Shown here: one piece after another, positions 8,640 to 17,362 of the stretch
How the letters are laid out: every line of letters starts with the position of its first letter
Numbering within the stretch: the stretch's first letter is position 1
DNA from: Anaerolineaceae bacterium
GTDB lineage: Bacteria > Chloroflexota > Anaerolineae > Anaerolineales > Anaerolineaceae
Assembly: GCA_012839565.1 (NCBI GenBank)
Contig: DUMZ01000007.1
Location: 174,939-238,938, forward strand
Reading direction: 5' to 3'
Length of the DNA stretch: 64,000 nt
The notes under the pieces: model-generated
The model's input: only the letters and a program-made list of their open reading frames with translations
The model's database searches: none
What the model was told of the DNA's origin: nothing
Translations under genes and position numbers: made by a program

Positions 8640-9707
8640 ATGCAAGAACTCATCGCTGGCATTCACGCCCACACGACCTTTTCAGACGGCGCGGGGACAC
8701 ACGCCGAGTTAGCCCAGGCCGCAATGAAAGCCGGCCTGGACGTGCTCATCACCACCGACCACAACGTGCTGGTGCAAGGCATGGATGGCTATTTGCAAAA
8801 AGGACGGCGTAAAATGCTCCTGCTTGCCGCTGAAGAAATCCACGACCCCACCCGTCAGCCTGGTGGCAACCATATGCTCATGCTTGGTGCCAACCGTGAG
8901 CTCGCCAAATTCGCCAGCGACCCTCAGGAACTTATCAAACAGGCCAAAAGCGCCAACGGGCTCAGTTTTATCGCCCACCCCAACGATATCGCACTACCCC
9001 ATGCCAATGAAAAAGCCTTCCCCTGGACTGACTGGCAAATCAGCGGTTTTAGCGGCATTGAATTATGGAACCAACTCAGCGAGTTCAAAGACCGCTCGTC
9101 CAGTCGCCTGAAAGCGCTCTTTCACGTTCTTTTTCCTAACTTTTATACCCTTGGGCCTACCCCCGCCACGCTCGCGCTTTGGGACCAGCTTTTGCTCAGC
9201 AAACCCCACCCGGTTGTTGCTATCGCCGGTGTGGACGCGCATGCCACAAAACACCACCTGGGACCTTTTTCGCGTAAGGTTTTCCCCTACGAGTGGCACT
9301 TCAAGAGTCTGCGCACCCACCTTATGACACCCAAAAAACTCACCGGCGACCTCAATGCTGACCGGGAAATGATTTGGGATGCTTTGCGAAAAGGGCATGC
9401 CTTTTGCGCCTACGACCTGCCCCACCCGAGCAACGGTTTCCGCTTTACCTGTAACACGGAAGATGGCTTGTTTTGGATGGGCGACACCGTTTCTGCGCGC
9501 TCGGGTCTAACCTTCCAGGCTCGTTTGCCTATACGCACCCATCTGCGCCTTATCAAGGATGGCAAAATCATCAAGGAACATCACGACCGCGAAGTGCTCA
9601 CCCATATCAGCAAAGAACCGGGCATCTACCGCGTTGAAGCCTACATCGACTACCATAACCGCCATCGTGGCTGGATTTTTAGCAATCCAATTTACGCCAC
9701 GCCTTAG
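8640..9707 (+). CDS. PHP domain protein (metal-dependent phosphoesterase)
   Basis: A 355-residue protein of the PHP (polymerase and histidinol phosphatase) superfamily. The first metal motif HAHTTFSDG is near residue 9, followed by ITTDHN, AAEEIHD, a central histidine in FIAHPND and the later GVDAHA, so the metal-binding set appears complete. The last ~110 residues form a separate beta-rich domain. The ORF track starts at 8532. I choose ATG 8640 because the PHP motif begins right after it and a TATAAT lies 6 nt upstream, which makes the longer start untranslatable from that promoter. Its substrate is unknown; relatives act on phosphoesters such as nucleotide or sugar phosphates. It is divergent from the SARP gene, with no evident functional link. 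Confidence 0.82.
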   Translation: MQELIAGIHAHTTFSDGAGTHAELAQAAMKAGLDVLITTDHNVLVQGMDGYLQKGRRKMLLLAAEEIHDPTRQPGGNHMLMLGANRELAKFASDPQELIKQAKSANGLSFIAHPNDIALPHANEKAFPWTDWQISGFSGIELWNQLSEFKDRSSSRLKALFHVLFPNFYTLGPTPATLALWDQLLLSKPHPVVAIAGVDAHATKHHLGPFSRKVFPYEWHFKSLRTHLMTPKKLTGDLNADREMIWDALRKGHAFCAYDLPHPSNGFRFTCNTEDGLFWMGDTVSARSGLTFQARLPIRTHLRLIKDGKIIKEHHDREVLTHISKEPGIYRVEAYIDYHNRHRGWIFSNPIYATP

Positions 9708-10136
9708 TTTGTAATCAAATTTCAGAATATGATATTGAACGTGGTCAGAAGACCGCGTGTTAGTCATGGGCGGGAGACCATGACAGAACAAGAAGATTCT
9801 GCTCGGCGAGACGCCGGCAGGAGTAGTGTTGATTTCTCGCCCCGGCGTCTTATGACCACTTGCCCCAGCGTCCCGCCGCGGGCTAAAGTGCATGGCACGG
9901 ATGCCATGCACCAGCTGGACATGCTCGTAAGAATCAAGACGACTGGCACATAGTGTTCGTTTTTATCCGATTGTGTACTCTTTTCGCGTTCGCAGAGGCG
10001 TCCTGCCAACGCTATAAACCCAACTGGTGCGTGGCGTCCCGCCGAAGCAATAAGAACAAACGAAAACATATTCAGCCCCACACAAAAACAAAGCATTCAA
10101 TATCACTTTCGTTGGTATAATTGAAACGGAGTTCTG
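9708..10136. repeat. Gene-free repeat-rich interval with several hairpins
   Basis: This 429-bp gap holds short inverted repeats rather than a gene. GTCATGG and CCATGAC pair at 9763-9784. The core GGCGAGACGCC lies at 9815-9825, with related 'GGCGTC' pieces at 9844, 9868 (reading GCGTCCC), 9989 and 10032. A 41-bp hairpin element lies at 9871-9911. The ORFs in the track here translate repeat sequence and have no recognisable domain. The 3' end carries the promoter region of fhaA (TATAAT close to 10117). Confidence 0.7.
9871..9911 (+). repeat. Dispersed hairpin repeat, copy 1
   Basis: GCCGCGGGC, a 5-nt A-rich spacer, then the perfect 9-bp inverted repeat TGCATGGCA / TGCCATGCA around the 4-nt loop CGGA. 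A second copy lies on the other strand at 24760-24799. In that copy the last stem pair is G-C instead of A-T, a compensatory change that argues the hairpin is maintained. Confidence 0.7.
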
Positions 10137-10910
10137 ATGATCAACTTTTTAGCCAAGATTGAAGAAAAAATCCAGGCCTTGCTTGAAGACGGGCTTGACC
10201 GTCTTTTGCATCCCGGCGCGTCATACTCCCTTAGCGCGGAACTGCTAAATCTGATTAAAGAAAATATCCGCCAGGAAAAACCCAAAAGCAGTGGCGAAAG
10301 CCATCAAAAATTCGCGCCTGACCACATCAAACTTTACGTGCCCTTTGAACGCTATGACGCCTGGCAAAACTTGCGTCCCGTCCTGAACGAAGTTGCCGCG
10401 GAAATTGAACAAAGCTTCACCACCGAAGGTTACAAGTTTGAACGCAAACCGCGTATCCAAATCATCGCGTCCGAAGACCTCCCCCTGGACCAAATCGACA
10501 TCACCACCAGCTACTACCACGAAATTGAACAGACCGGAAAAACTTCCCTAATTCAACTGGATAATACCCCCAGAAATATCCCGTTGCCAAGTGGAGCTTG
10601 TTTTATCGTCAATGGCAAAGACAATATCCCACTGCAAAAGCCGATTGTTCACATCGGACGTCACAGCAACAATGATATTGTCATTCAAGACCCCATGGTC
10701 TCGCGTGAGCATTTGCAACTTCGCGCGCAACGGGGCTATTACCTGCTTTTTGATCTCAGCAGTACCGGTGGCACAACCATCAACGGGCAAAGCGTGCACA
10801 CCGCCACCTTGAAACCTGGTGACGTGGTACGCATCGGACAAACCGTGCTCATCTACAACCAGGACTTGCCCGAAACAACAACCAAAACGATTGTGAGTGT
10901 ACCTGAATAA
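10137..10910 (+). CDS. FhaA-like protein: DUF3662 domain plus C-terminal FHA domain
   Basis: A 257-residue cytoplasmic protein. Residues 1-130 match the DUF3662/FhaA N-terminal domain (opening MINFLAKIEEKIQALLEDG). Residues about 165-250 are a forkhead-associated domain with the phosphothreonine-binding pattern HIGRHSNNDIVI...VSREHLQL...STGGTTING. In Actinobacteria FhaA is a phospho-Ser/Thr adaptor in the cluster fhaA-fhaB-pstP-rodA-pbpA-pknA-pknB. Here it starts a plus-strand run with an FhaB-like gene, mtnP and a RodA-PBP fusion. No kinase gene lies in the window. CGGAG precedes ATG. Confidence 0.87.
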   Translation: MINFLAKIEEKIQALLEDGLDRLLHPGASYSLSAELLNLIKENIRQEKPKSSGESHQKFAPDHIKLYVPFERYDAWQNLRPVLNEVAAEIEQSFTTEGYKFERKPRIQIIASEDLPLDQIDITTSYYHEIEQTGKTSLIQLDNTPRNIPLPSGACFIVNGKDNIPLQKPIVHIGRHSNNDIVIQDPMVSREHLQLRAQRGYYLLFDLSSTGGTTINGQSVHTATLKPGDVVRIGQTVLIYNQDLPETTTKTIVSVPE

Positions 10911-11356
10911 TGACCCCACTCGTCGGACTTATCTTACGTATTTTATCCATAGTCATGTTGTATGTCTTTTTAGGCATCACCATTTGGCTTTTATGGCGCG
11001 CGGTATCCGCCAAAGAAGCCACCGCCGGTCGGCTTGCCATCCCCACCATTTCACTGGTCAGCGACGAAGATGGCGTTCGTGAAGAACTAACCTTCAACAG
11101 TCAGGAAGTCACCATCGGGCGCAGTCCCGAATGTGATTTTACACTCAATAACCACACCGTTTCAGCCCGGCATGGGCGTCTTAATTTCCATCTCAATCAA
11201 TGGTGGTATGAAGACCTGAAATCAACCAACGGCTCGTTCTTGCAAGGCATGCGCATTGAAGAACCGATTGTCATCAAAGATGGTGACGAAATCGCTTTTG
11301 GTGACGTTTACGTGAGTGTGTTTATTAAAGCAGTCGATAATATCAAGCAGAGGTAA
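10910..11356 (+). CDS. FhaB-like membrane-anchored FHA domain protein
   Basis: A 148-residue protein with one N-terminal membrane segment (LILRILSIVMLYVFLGITIWLL) and a C-terminal FHA domain (about 60-145). The phosphopeptide-binding landmarks are ITIGRSPECDF, VSARHGRL and STNGSFLQG. It matches actinobacterial FhaB (FipA) in size and layout; that protein recruits phosphorylated cell-division proteins. Its ATG overlaps the fhaA stop, so the two are probably translationally coupled. The FHA domain is expected to face the cytoplasm. Confidence 0.86.
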   Translation: MTPLVGLILRILSIVMLYVFLGITIWLLWRAVSAKEATAGRLAIPTISLVSDEDGVREELTFNSQEVTIGRSPECDFTLNNHTVSARHGRLNFHLNQWWYEDLKSTNGSFLQGMRIEEPIVIKDGDEIAFGDVYVSVFIKAVDNIKQR

Positions 11357-12243
11357 TGATGACAGAAGAAATTTTATTAGGCGTAATAGGTGGCTCAGGG
11401 CTTTACAGCTTTGAAGAACTCGAAAATCAGGAAAGTATTGAAATCGACACTCCTTTTGGCAAACCCTCATCGCCGATTGTCATCGGCAAGATAAAGGGTC
11501 AGAAAATCGCCTTTCTCGCGCGCCATAGTATCGGGCATATTTATTCGCCCACGGATGTCAACTACCGCGCCAACATCTACGCTTTCAAATCCCTGGGCAT
11601 TCGCGCTATCGTCAGCGTCAGCGCGGTTGGCTCTTTGCGCGAAGATTACGCGCCCGGACACATCATCGTCCCCGACCAGATTTACGACAACACCAAAGAC
11701 CGCAAACGCAGCTTTTTTGGCGAGGGTATGGTCGTGCATATCAGTTCGGCAGACCCCTTCTGCCCTGCTTTAAGTCAACTGCTGCTTAAAGCCTTGCGCG
11801 AACAGGACGCCATTGTGCACGAAGGGGGCACGCTGATTACCATTGAAGGCCCGCGCTTTAGCACACGTGGCGAATCCGAAACTTTCCGCAAATGGGGCAT
11901 GTCCCTGGTGGGCATGACTGCCGCGCCGGAAGCCTTTCTGGCACGCGAAGCCGAGATGTGCTACGCCACGATGGCGCACGTTACCGATTTTGACTGCTGG
12001 CATGTCAGCGAAGAAGCTGTCACTGTGGAAATGGTGGTAAACACGCTGCAGAAAAACACCCGAACCGCGCAAAAAAGCATCGTGCGACTAGTGGAGTTGC
12101 TCGCCGAAGCGCAAAGCGCAGGCAAAGTCAGCCACTGCGAATGTGAACACGCGCTCAAAGACGCCATCATGACCAACCCTAACGCCATTTGCGAAGATAA
12201 AAAGCAAACGCTTGAACTGCTGACGGGAAAATACTTTAAGTAG
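11356..12243 (+). CDS. mtnP: S-methyl-5'-thioadenosine phosphorylase
   Basis: A 295-residue phosphorylase that splits methylthioadenosine into adenine and methylthioribose-1-phosphate, part of methionine and purine salvage. Family signatures: GVIGGSGLY at the N-terminus, ARHSIGHIYSP with NYRANI, the SAVGSLRE loop, IEGPRFSTRGES, MTAAPEAFLAREAE and TDFDCWH. The D-x-D in TDFDCW is the feature associated with 6-aminopurine (adenine) selectivity. Within ARHSIGH a serine replaces the usual glycine. The start overlaps the fhaB stop; ATG 11356 and ATG 11359 are both possible. Lying between FHA genes and the cell-wall fusion, it looks like an insertion into that cluster rather than a functional partner. 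Confidence 0.88.
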   Translation: MMTEEILLGVIGGSGLYSFEELENQESIEIDTPFGKPSSPIVIGKIKGQKIAFLARHSIGHIYSPTDVNYRANIYAFKSLGIRAIVSVSAVGSLREDYAPGHIIVPDQIYDNTKDRKRSFFGEGMVVHISSADPFCPALSQLLLKALREQDAIVHEGGTLITIEGPRFSTRGESETFRKWGMSLVGMTAAPEAFLAREAEMCYATMAHVTDFDCWHVSEEAVTVEMVVNTLQKNTRTAQKSIVRLVELLAEAQSAGKVSHCECEHALKDAIMTNPNAICEDKKQTLELLTGKYFK

Positions 12244-12249
12244 ACTTCT

Positions 12250-14850
12250 ATGAACAACGACCTTAAAGCACCGCGACAACCCAGGTTGATTCTCTTTGGG
12301 ATTTTGTTTGTGTTTTTTTACACAGCGGCGCTTTCGCTGGCGAGTGCGATTCGAACACACGCGCCAGGTTTTCAGGTTGACTGGTATTACTTTATCCCCT
12401 TTGCAGCCTGGCTCATAGGCGCGCTGGGCTTAGATTACGCGGTTAAGCGCTTTTTGCCCAACCGCGACCCCTGGATATTCCCCGTTGTTATGCTCTTGTG
12501 TGGCTGGGGACTGTTGACCATTTGGCGTCTTTCCCCTACCCTGGGACAAAGGCAGATTATCTGGTTTCTCTTGGCATGTCTCCTTTTTTACTTCGGCATT
12601 CGCCAAAAAGAACTGGTCAGCAAACTAAAAGGCCTAAAATACTTATGGCTTCTGTTTGGATTGCTCCTTATCGGGCTCACTTTTTGGATTGGTGTCAACC
12701 CCAGTGGCAGTGGCCCTACCAGATGGCTTAGTGCCTTTGGTATTTTCTTTCAACCATCAGAACCATTAAAACTCTTCCTGCTGGTTTACATCGCGGCTTA
12801 TTTCGCCGATCAGGTAAAACCCAACACATCACTCATCGCCAGCATCTTACCCACGCTTATCATCATCGCTGTCATTGGCGTGATGCTCATCAGCCAGCGT
12901 GATCTGGGCACCGCTGCCTTATTCCTGGGCTTTTACGTGCTCATGCTTACGGTTAGCAGCAACAGTCGCAAATACCTGTGGATTGTGCCTGTGTTGGCCA
13001 TCATAGCTATTGTTGTTGGTTATTTTACGCTTGATATCGTCAAAACCCGCGTGGATATTTGGCTCAATCCCTGGCTGAATACATCGGGCAGTTCCTACCA
13101 AATCGCGCAGGCGCAAATTGCCGTGGCGTCCGGTGGGCTATATGGAACCGGACCGGGCTTAGGCAGTCCGGGTTTTGTACCGGTGGCGGTATCGGACTTT
13201 ATTTTCACAGCCATCGCCGAAGAAACCGGGCTTATCGGCACATCAGCCTTGCTCATTCTCTTCGCGATTGTCATTATCCGGGGCATTAATATCGCGCTGG
13301 CTTCCAAAACAACCTACGGCCGTTATCTCGCCTTTGGCATCTCCATGTTCCTGACCTTGCAATGTCTTTGGATTATTTGCGGTAATTTGGGCTTGCTCCC
13401 GCTCACTGGCGTAACCTTGCCATTTATGTCCTATGGAGGCTCATCGCTGGTCACCAGCATCTTAGCTATCTTGTTATTACTAAAAATCAGTGCCGATTCA
13501 AGTACCATTCCCTTGCCTGATAAAGCGCGCAAACCCTATCATCGCATCGCCGCGATAGTGCTTGGCATCTTTGTGCTTATCATCGGCTGGAACAGCTACC
13601 TGGCGATATTCAACCAGGACGCCATCGTTAACAAAGCGGAAAACATGCGCTGGGCGATTGATGACCGCTATTCGCCATTAGGCAATATCAGCGACCAAAG
13701 TGGTAATCCCATCGTGCGCACGATCGGCACGCCAGGCGACTATGAACGTGAATTGCTCGTGCCTGGACTAAGTATAACCATCGGCTACACAAACCCCGTC
13801 TTGGGGAAATCAGGGCTTGAACGTAGCCTGTACCCCTATTTGCGTGGCACAGAGACGCGCGACGAAACCTTAAGCAGTCAATACCAGTTGCTTTATAATC
13901 AGCCCCCGCCAGGCAGTGATGTTTCTGTGAACATTATTCTCGACCTGCAAGCCAAAGCGGATAAATTGCTTGACGATAAGCATGGCGCCATTATCTTGAT
14001 GAACGCCATAAACGGCGAAATTTACGCCATGGTCTCCCACCCTTACTTTGACTATACAACTATCGCTGAAGACTGGGAAAGCTGGCGCCAACGCGAAGAC
14101 GCGCCCCTTCTCAACCGCGTTACCCAAGGTGTCTACCCGCTTGGCACGCTGGCAAACGGTTTCGCCTTAAGCAGCTACTGGGTACAGGAAGGCACCAACA
14201 CGCTCAGTATTCCACTCCACAATGACGCAATCGACTCATTATGTGGAAAAATGCTTACTGTCACCGATCAGGTGAATCCCATCCAGCACGGTTGCCTGGA
14301 AGCAACACGCGATTTAATCAACGCTAATGACCCACTGGCTCTAACCGAACAACTCGACAAGTTTGGTTTCTACAGCATACCCAGTTTCTCCCTGGAACTT
14401 GCTCAGCCCACAATCCGACCGGGTAAAAACTACTTTAATAATATCCAAACGCTTATACCTGCCACCCAGCTCAGCCCCCTGCAAATGGCACTCATCGCCG
14501 CCAGCATCACCAACGATGGCAACAAAATCACCCCGCGTCTGGTCAACGCCTATCAAACTGAAAATGGCAGCTGGAAAAGCTACACAGAACCATCGCAGGC
14601 TATGCGCGTTTTGCCCCAGACCGTTGCCAAAACCACCCGCGATTATTTCAGCCAGCATAACAAAGCCTACTGGTATATGATGGGTCACAGCGCGATGGAA
14701 GAAGAACAGACGATTGTTTGGTACGTTGGGGGAACAAACGACGCCTGGACCGGCACGCCAATGGTGATCGTCATCGCGCTTGAAGACAGTCAGCCCGACC
14801 TGGCTTATCGCATAGCTGACCAGCTCTTCGTGCCACAATCTGAAGATTAG
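12250..14850 (+). CDS. SEDS (RodA/FtsW) glycosyltransferase fused to a degenerate penicillin-binding-protein domain
   Basis: An 866-residue protein. Residues 1-415 are a multi-pass SEDS peptidoglycan polymerase with QPSEPLKL (168-175), the catalytic-type Asp316 in SDFIFTAIAEE and PFMSYGGSSL. After another membrane segment (431-453), residues about 465-866 match a PbpA-type class B PBP: SGLERSLYPYLRG, VNIILDLQ, GAIILMNAINGEIYAMVSHP and LLNRVTQGVYP. Where the PBP active site 'GSTFK' (SxxK) should be, the sequence reads GTLAN (632-636), so both catalytic residues are lost. The KTG box is also unrecognisable (GHSAMEEEQ). In Actinobacteria rodA and pbpA are separate adjacent genes after fhaA-fhaB; here they are one protein. 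The PBP part probably only activates or positions the polymerase. Confidence 0.88.
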   Translation: MNNDLKAPRQPRLILFGILFVFFYTAALSLASAIRTHAPGFQVDWYYFIPFAAWLIGALGLDYAVKRFLPNRDPWIFPVVMLLCGWGLLTIWRLSPTLGQRQIIWFLLACLLFYFGIRQKELVSKLKGLKYLWLLFGLLLIGLTFWIGVNPSGSGPTRWLSAFGIFFQPSEPLKLFLLVYIAAYFADQVKPNTSLIASILPTLIIIAVIGVMLISQRDLGTAALFLGFYVLMLTVSSNSRKYLWIVPVLAIIAIVVGYFTLDIVKTRVDIWLNPWLNTSGSSYQIAQAQIAVASGGLYGTGPGLGSPGFVPVAVSDFIFTAIAEETGLIGTSALLILFAIVIIRGINIALASKTTYGRYLAFGISMFLTLQCLWIICGNLGLLPLTGVTLPFMSYGGSSLVTSILAILLLLKISADSSTIPLPDKARKPYHRIAAIVLGIFVLIIGWNSYLAIFNQDAIVNKAENMRWAIDDRYSPLGNISDQSGNPIVRTIGTPGDYERELLVPGLSITIGYTNPVLGKSGLERSLYPYLRGTETRDETLSSQYQLLYNQPPPGSDVSVNIILDLQAKADKLLDDKHGAIILMNAINGEIYAMVSHPYFDYTTIAEDWESWRQREDAPLLNRVTQGVYPLGTLANGFALSSYWVQEGTNTLSIPLHNDAIDSLCGKMLTVTDQVNPIQHGCLEATRDLINANDPLALTEQLDKFGFYSIPSFSLELAQPTIRPGKNYFNNIQTLIPATQLSPLQMALIAASITNDGNKITPRLVNAYQTENGSWKSYTEPSQAMRVLPQTVAKTTRDYFSQHNKAYWYMMGHSAMEEEQTIVWYVGGTNDAWTGTPMVIVIALEDSQPDLAYRIADQLFVPQSED

Positions 14851-14895
14851 TTAATCGAAGCACCGTTCCATATCCACAATTAAACAGGAAAAGAA

Positions 14896-14922
14896 AAGGC
14901 TACAGCACAAAGCCATAGCCTT
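14896..14922. terminator. Rho-independent terminator between convergent genes
   Basis: AAGGCTA and TAGCCTT form a 7-bp stem with a 13-nt loop and are followed by a T-rich tail. It lies between the SEDS fusion gene and the convergent tyrS gene and could serve both. Confidence 0.65.
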
Positions 14923-14948
14923 CATTTTTGAACCAAAAACAGTTATTC

Positions 14949-16166
14949 TTAGATAAGAATCCGCACGAACTTGCGTTTGCCAACCTGCAAAACACCACCC
15001 GTGTCAAGCACCGCGGTTGGGTCACCCACAGTGACACCGTCCAGTTTCACACCCTGCTGGGAGATGACACGACGTCCTTCACTGCGGCTGGACACCAGGC
15101 CCTGATCAACCAAAACATCCAAAACCGTATGTTTGCCAGCTTCCAAATGAACTTCAGGCATTTCATCAGGAATGTCACCCTTTTGGAAAGTCGTTACAAA
15201 GCGGTTTTCTGCTTCATCTGCCAGCGAATCGCCATAAAAAGCGGAAGTGATCGCATAAGCCAGCTGCATTTTCGCATCGCGCGGATGGATTGAATTCGTC
15301 TCAAGCGCGCCCAGGAAAGTGTAAAGCTCCTGCGACGACCATTTGGTGACCAGCTTGGCATATTGCGCCATGACATCATCAGGAATGCTCATCACTTTGC
15401 CGTACATATCTTCCGCGGTGGTGTTGATGGGAATGTAGTTGCCCAGAGATTTGCTCATCTTTTGCACGCCATCTGTGCCGGGCAATAAAGGCATTAAAAT
15501 ACCAATATTCGGACGCTGCCCATAACTCTGCATCACTTTACGCGAAGCGGTGATGACGTTGTAAAGCTGATCCGTTCCACCCACCTGCACATCGGCTTCC
15601 AAATGATGCGCGTCAAGCCCCTGGGTGATGGGGTAAAGCATTTCGTGCAGGTAGATTGGCTCGTTGGATTCCCAGCGTTTTTGTAAGCCTTCGCGGCTAA
15701 GCATTTGCTGAATGGTGAAGTTTGTCAAAACGTTGAAAATCTCATGGTAGGGAATATTATTCAACCAGTCGCCATTGTAAACAATGCGCGTCTTTTCAGG
15801 GTCAAGCACTCTAAAAGCCTGTTCCTGATAGGTTTTTGCATTCTCAAGAATGGTTTCCAATCCAACCAAAGGACGCGATTTATCCCGTGCTGAAGGATCG
15901 CCAATCAAAGCCGTAAAGGTACCAATGACAAACGTAACGTCATGCCCCAGCTCCTGGAACTGTGCCAATTTGCGCAAAGGCACCGTATGACCCAAATGCA
16001 GGTCAGATGATGTCGGGTCAAAGCCACAATAAACTTTGAGTGGCACACCAGTTTTTTCTGATTCGATTAAACGTTCGCGAAGTTCATCGGCCATCGCGTC
16101 GAAAACTTGTTGGTCGCCATATTCAGCACCACGCATCAGATAATTAACTTGTTCATCAATGTTCAT
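14949..16166 (-). CDS. tyrS: Tyrosyl-tRNA synthetase
   Basis: A class I aminoacyl-tRNA synthetase charging tRNA-Tyr, 405 residues. Signatures: YCGFDPTSSDLHLGH (HIGH-type), GDPSARDKSRP, YPITQGLDAHHLEADVQVGGTDQ and KMSKSLGNY (KMSKS). The C-terminal S4-like RNA-binding domain (VLVDQGLVSSRSEGRRVI) follows. The ORF track starts at 16181. I prefer ATG 16166 (MNIDEQ) because GGAGG lies about 5 nt before it; the upstream ATGs lie in the Shine-Dalgarno itself. A TATGAT -10 lies immediately upstream, so the leader must be very short. Monocistronic, with a terminator hairpin separating it from lgt. Confidence 0.95.
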   Translation of the reverse strand: MNIDEQVNYLMRGAEYGDQQVFDAMADELRERLIESEKTGVPLKVYCGFDPTSSDLHLGHTVPLRKLAQFQELGHDVTFVIGTFTALIGDPSARDKSRPLVGLETILENAKTYQEQAFRVLDPEKTRIVYNGDWLNNIPYHEIFNVLTNFTIQQMLSREGLQKRWESNEPIYLHEMLYPITQGLDAHHLEADVQVGGTDQLYNVITASRKVMQSYGQRPNIGILMPLLPGTDGVQKMSKSLGNYIPINTTAEDMYGKVMSIPDDVMAQYAKLVTKWSSQELYTFLGALETNSIHPRDAKMQLAYAITSAFYGDSLADEAENRFVTTFQKGDIPDEMPEVHLEAGKHTVLDVLVDQGLVSSRSEGRRVISQQGVKLDGVTVGDPTAVLDTGGVLQVGKRKFVRILI

Positions 16167-16257
16167 TCTTGCCTCCATCATACTGACTCTTTTAATCGGC
16201 GTTGAGTCATAACTTATTCTTCCTGAAATTTTACCACTAACCAGGTAAATTAAATAA

Positions 16258-16296
16258 AACCACCCCGAGAAATCAACAATTTTTCCTGGGGTGGTT
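16258..16296 (-). terminator. Terminator after lgt
   Basis: AACCACCCC (16258-16266) and GGGGTGGTT (16288-16296) pair over a 21-nt loop. On the minus strand a T-rich stretch follows. It closes the long operon ending with lgt, before tyrS. Confidence 0.6.
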
Positions 16297-16317
16297 AGAT
16301 TTTATGTGAACAAAAGG

Positions 16318-17349
16318 CTAATTTTCTTCGTCTTCGCCTTCAGGCTCGGGCTCATTTTCCGTTTCATCAGGGAGTTCTTGAGTTTCAGCCTCACCGGTTT
16401 CTTCCGCATCAGGTTCTTCAGTTTCTTCAGTTCCTTCAGGAATTTCGCTCAGGTCTGCGTCCAGACTGTCAAGTTCTTCCAAATCTTCCGCTTGTTCTTC
16501 TTCAACGGTTTCATCCAAATAAACTTCTTCTTCGGCGAGTTCTTCACTTTGTTTTGGTTTGAAGAAAGTATGGCGCAGAACAAATACGACAATCGCCAAA
16601 ATCATGACAATTAACATCACTGTTTGGTTGATATTAACGCCACTCTTACTCAATGATGGCACCAGGCGCACGAACTCCAGTCCAAAGCGAATGGCGGGAT
16701 AAGCAACCAGATACAAGAGGAAAATATCACCCTTATAGAGTTTCTTTTTGAAATTACGGTCAATTAGCAGCAAAATAACAGCTGCCAGGATATTCAAAAC
16801 AAACTCATAGAAGAACAGGGGATGATAATGTGAAATGTTCTCAAACCCAGGATAGCGGTATTCGGGTGAAATCTCAATCGCCCAGGGCAAATTACTCGGT
16901 TTGCCATAAAGTTCCTGATTGATATAGTTACCCCAGCGACCGATACCTTGCGCTACCAACAATCCAGGCGCGATATAGTCCGCCCATTCCAAAAAGCTTT
17001 CTTTTTTAACTTTGGTGTAGATGAACAGTGCCAGCACGCCACCAATCACACCACCGGGGATACCCAAGCCACCCTTCCAAATTTGCAGGATAAGCAAGGG
17101 GTTCTTCAAATAATCCATCGTTGTGATGCCATCAAAATAACCGGGCGTAAAAACATGCCACAAACGCGCGCCAATGATGCCGCCAATCAAAACCCATGGC
17201 ATGATATCAATGATGATTTCGGGATCTCTGCCATTTTTCTTGGCACGCCAGGCAGCAATCGCGCCAGCGACCAGGGCACCCAAAATGATTATTAAAGCAT
17301 AGTAGCGAATTTCAAATTTCCAAATCGTAAAACCTAAACGTGGATCCAT
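16318..17349 (-). CDS. lgt: Prolipoprotein diacylglyceryl transferase with acidic C-terminal tail
   Basis: Membrane enzyme that adds diacylglycerol to the lipobox cysteine of prolipoproteins, 343 residues. Seen: the N-terminal EIRYYALIIIL region and the Lgt signature GIGRWGNYINQELYG. Conserved YRYPGFE, HYHPLFFYE and RFGLEFVR segments and several membrane helices are also present. After the last helix there is a tail of about 75 residues rich in Glu and Asp, which the standard enzyme lacks. Start ATG 17349 is chosen over 17382 because AAAGGA lies 8 nt upstream and the longer form would run into the preceding gene. It serves the many lipoproteins of this window (DUF3048, DUF4349, solute-binding protein). 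Last gene of the operon. Confidence 0.92.
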   Translation of the reverse strand: MDPRLGFTIWKFEIRYYALIIILGALVAGAIAAWRAKKNGRDPEIIIDIMPWVLIGGIIGARLWHVFTPGYFDGITTMDYLKNPLLILQIWKGGLGIPGGVIGGVLALFIYTKVKKESFLEWADYIAPGLLVAQGIGRWGNYINQELYGKPSNLPWAIEISPEYRYPGFENISHYHPLFFYEFVLNILAAVILLLIDRNFKKKLYKGDIFLLYLVAYPAIRFGLEFVRLVPSLSKSGVNINQTVMLIVMILAIVVFVLRHTFFKPKQSEELAEEEVYLDETVEEEQAEDLEELDSLDADLSEIPEGTEETEEPDAEETGEAETQELPDETENEPEPEGEDEEN

Positions 17350-17362
17350 AAATTTGTCCTTT

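Noticed and set aside
9764-10096. 110-aa minus ORF and neighbouring small ORFs in the 9.7-10.1 kb gap
   Set aside because: They translate the dispersed palindromic repeats, show no domain, and lack ribosome sites.
11356-12243. Reading mtnP as a functional member of the FHA / cell-wall cluster
   Set aside because: Motifs are those of a standard methylthioadenosine phosphorylase; adjacency alone does not support a cell-wall role.
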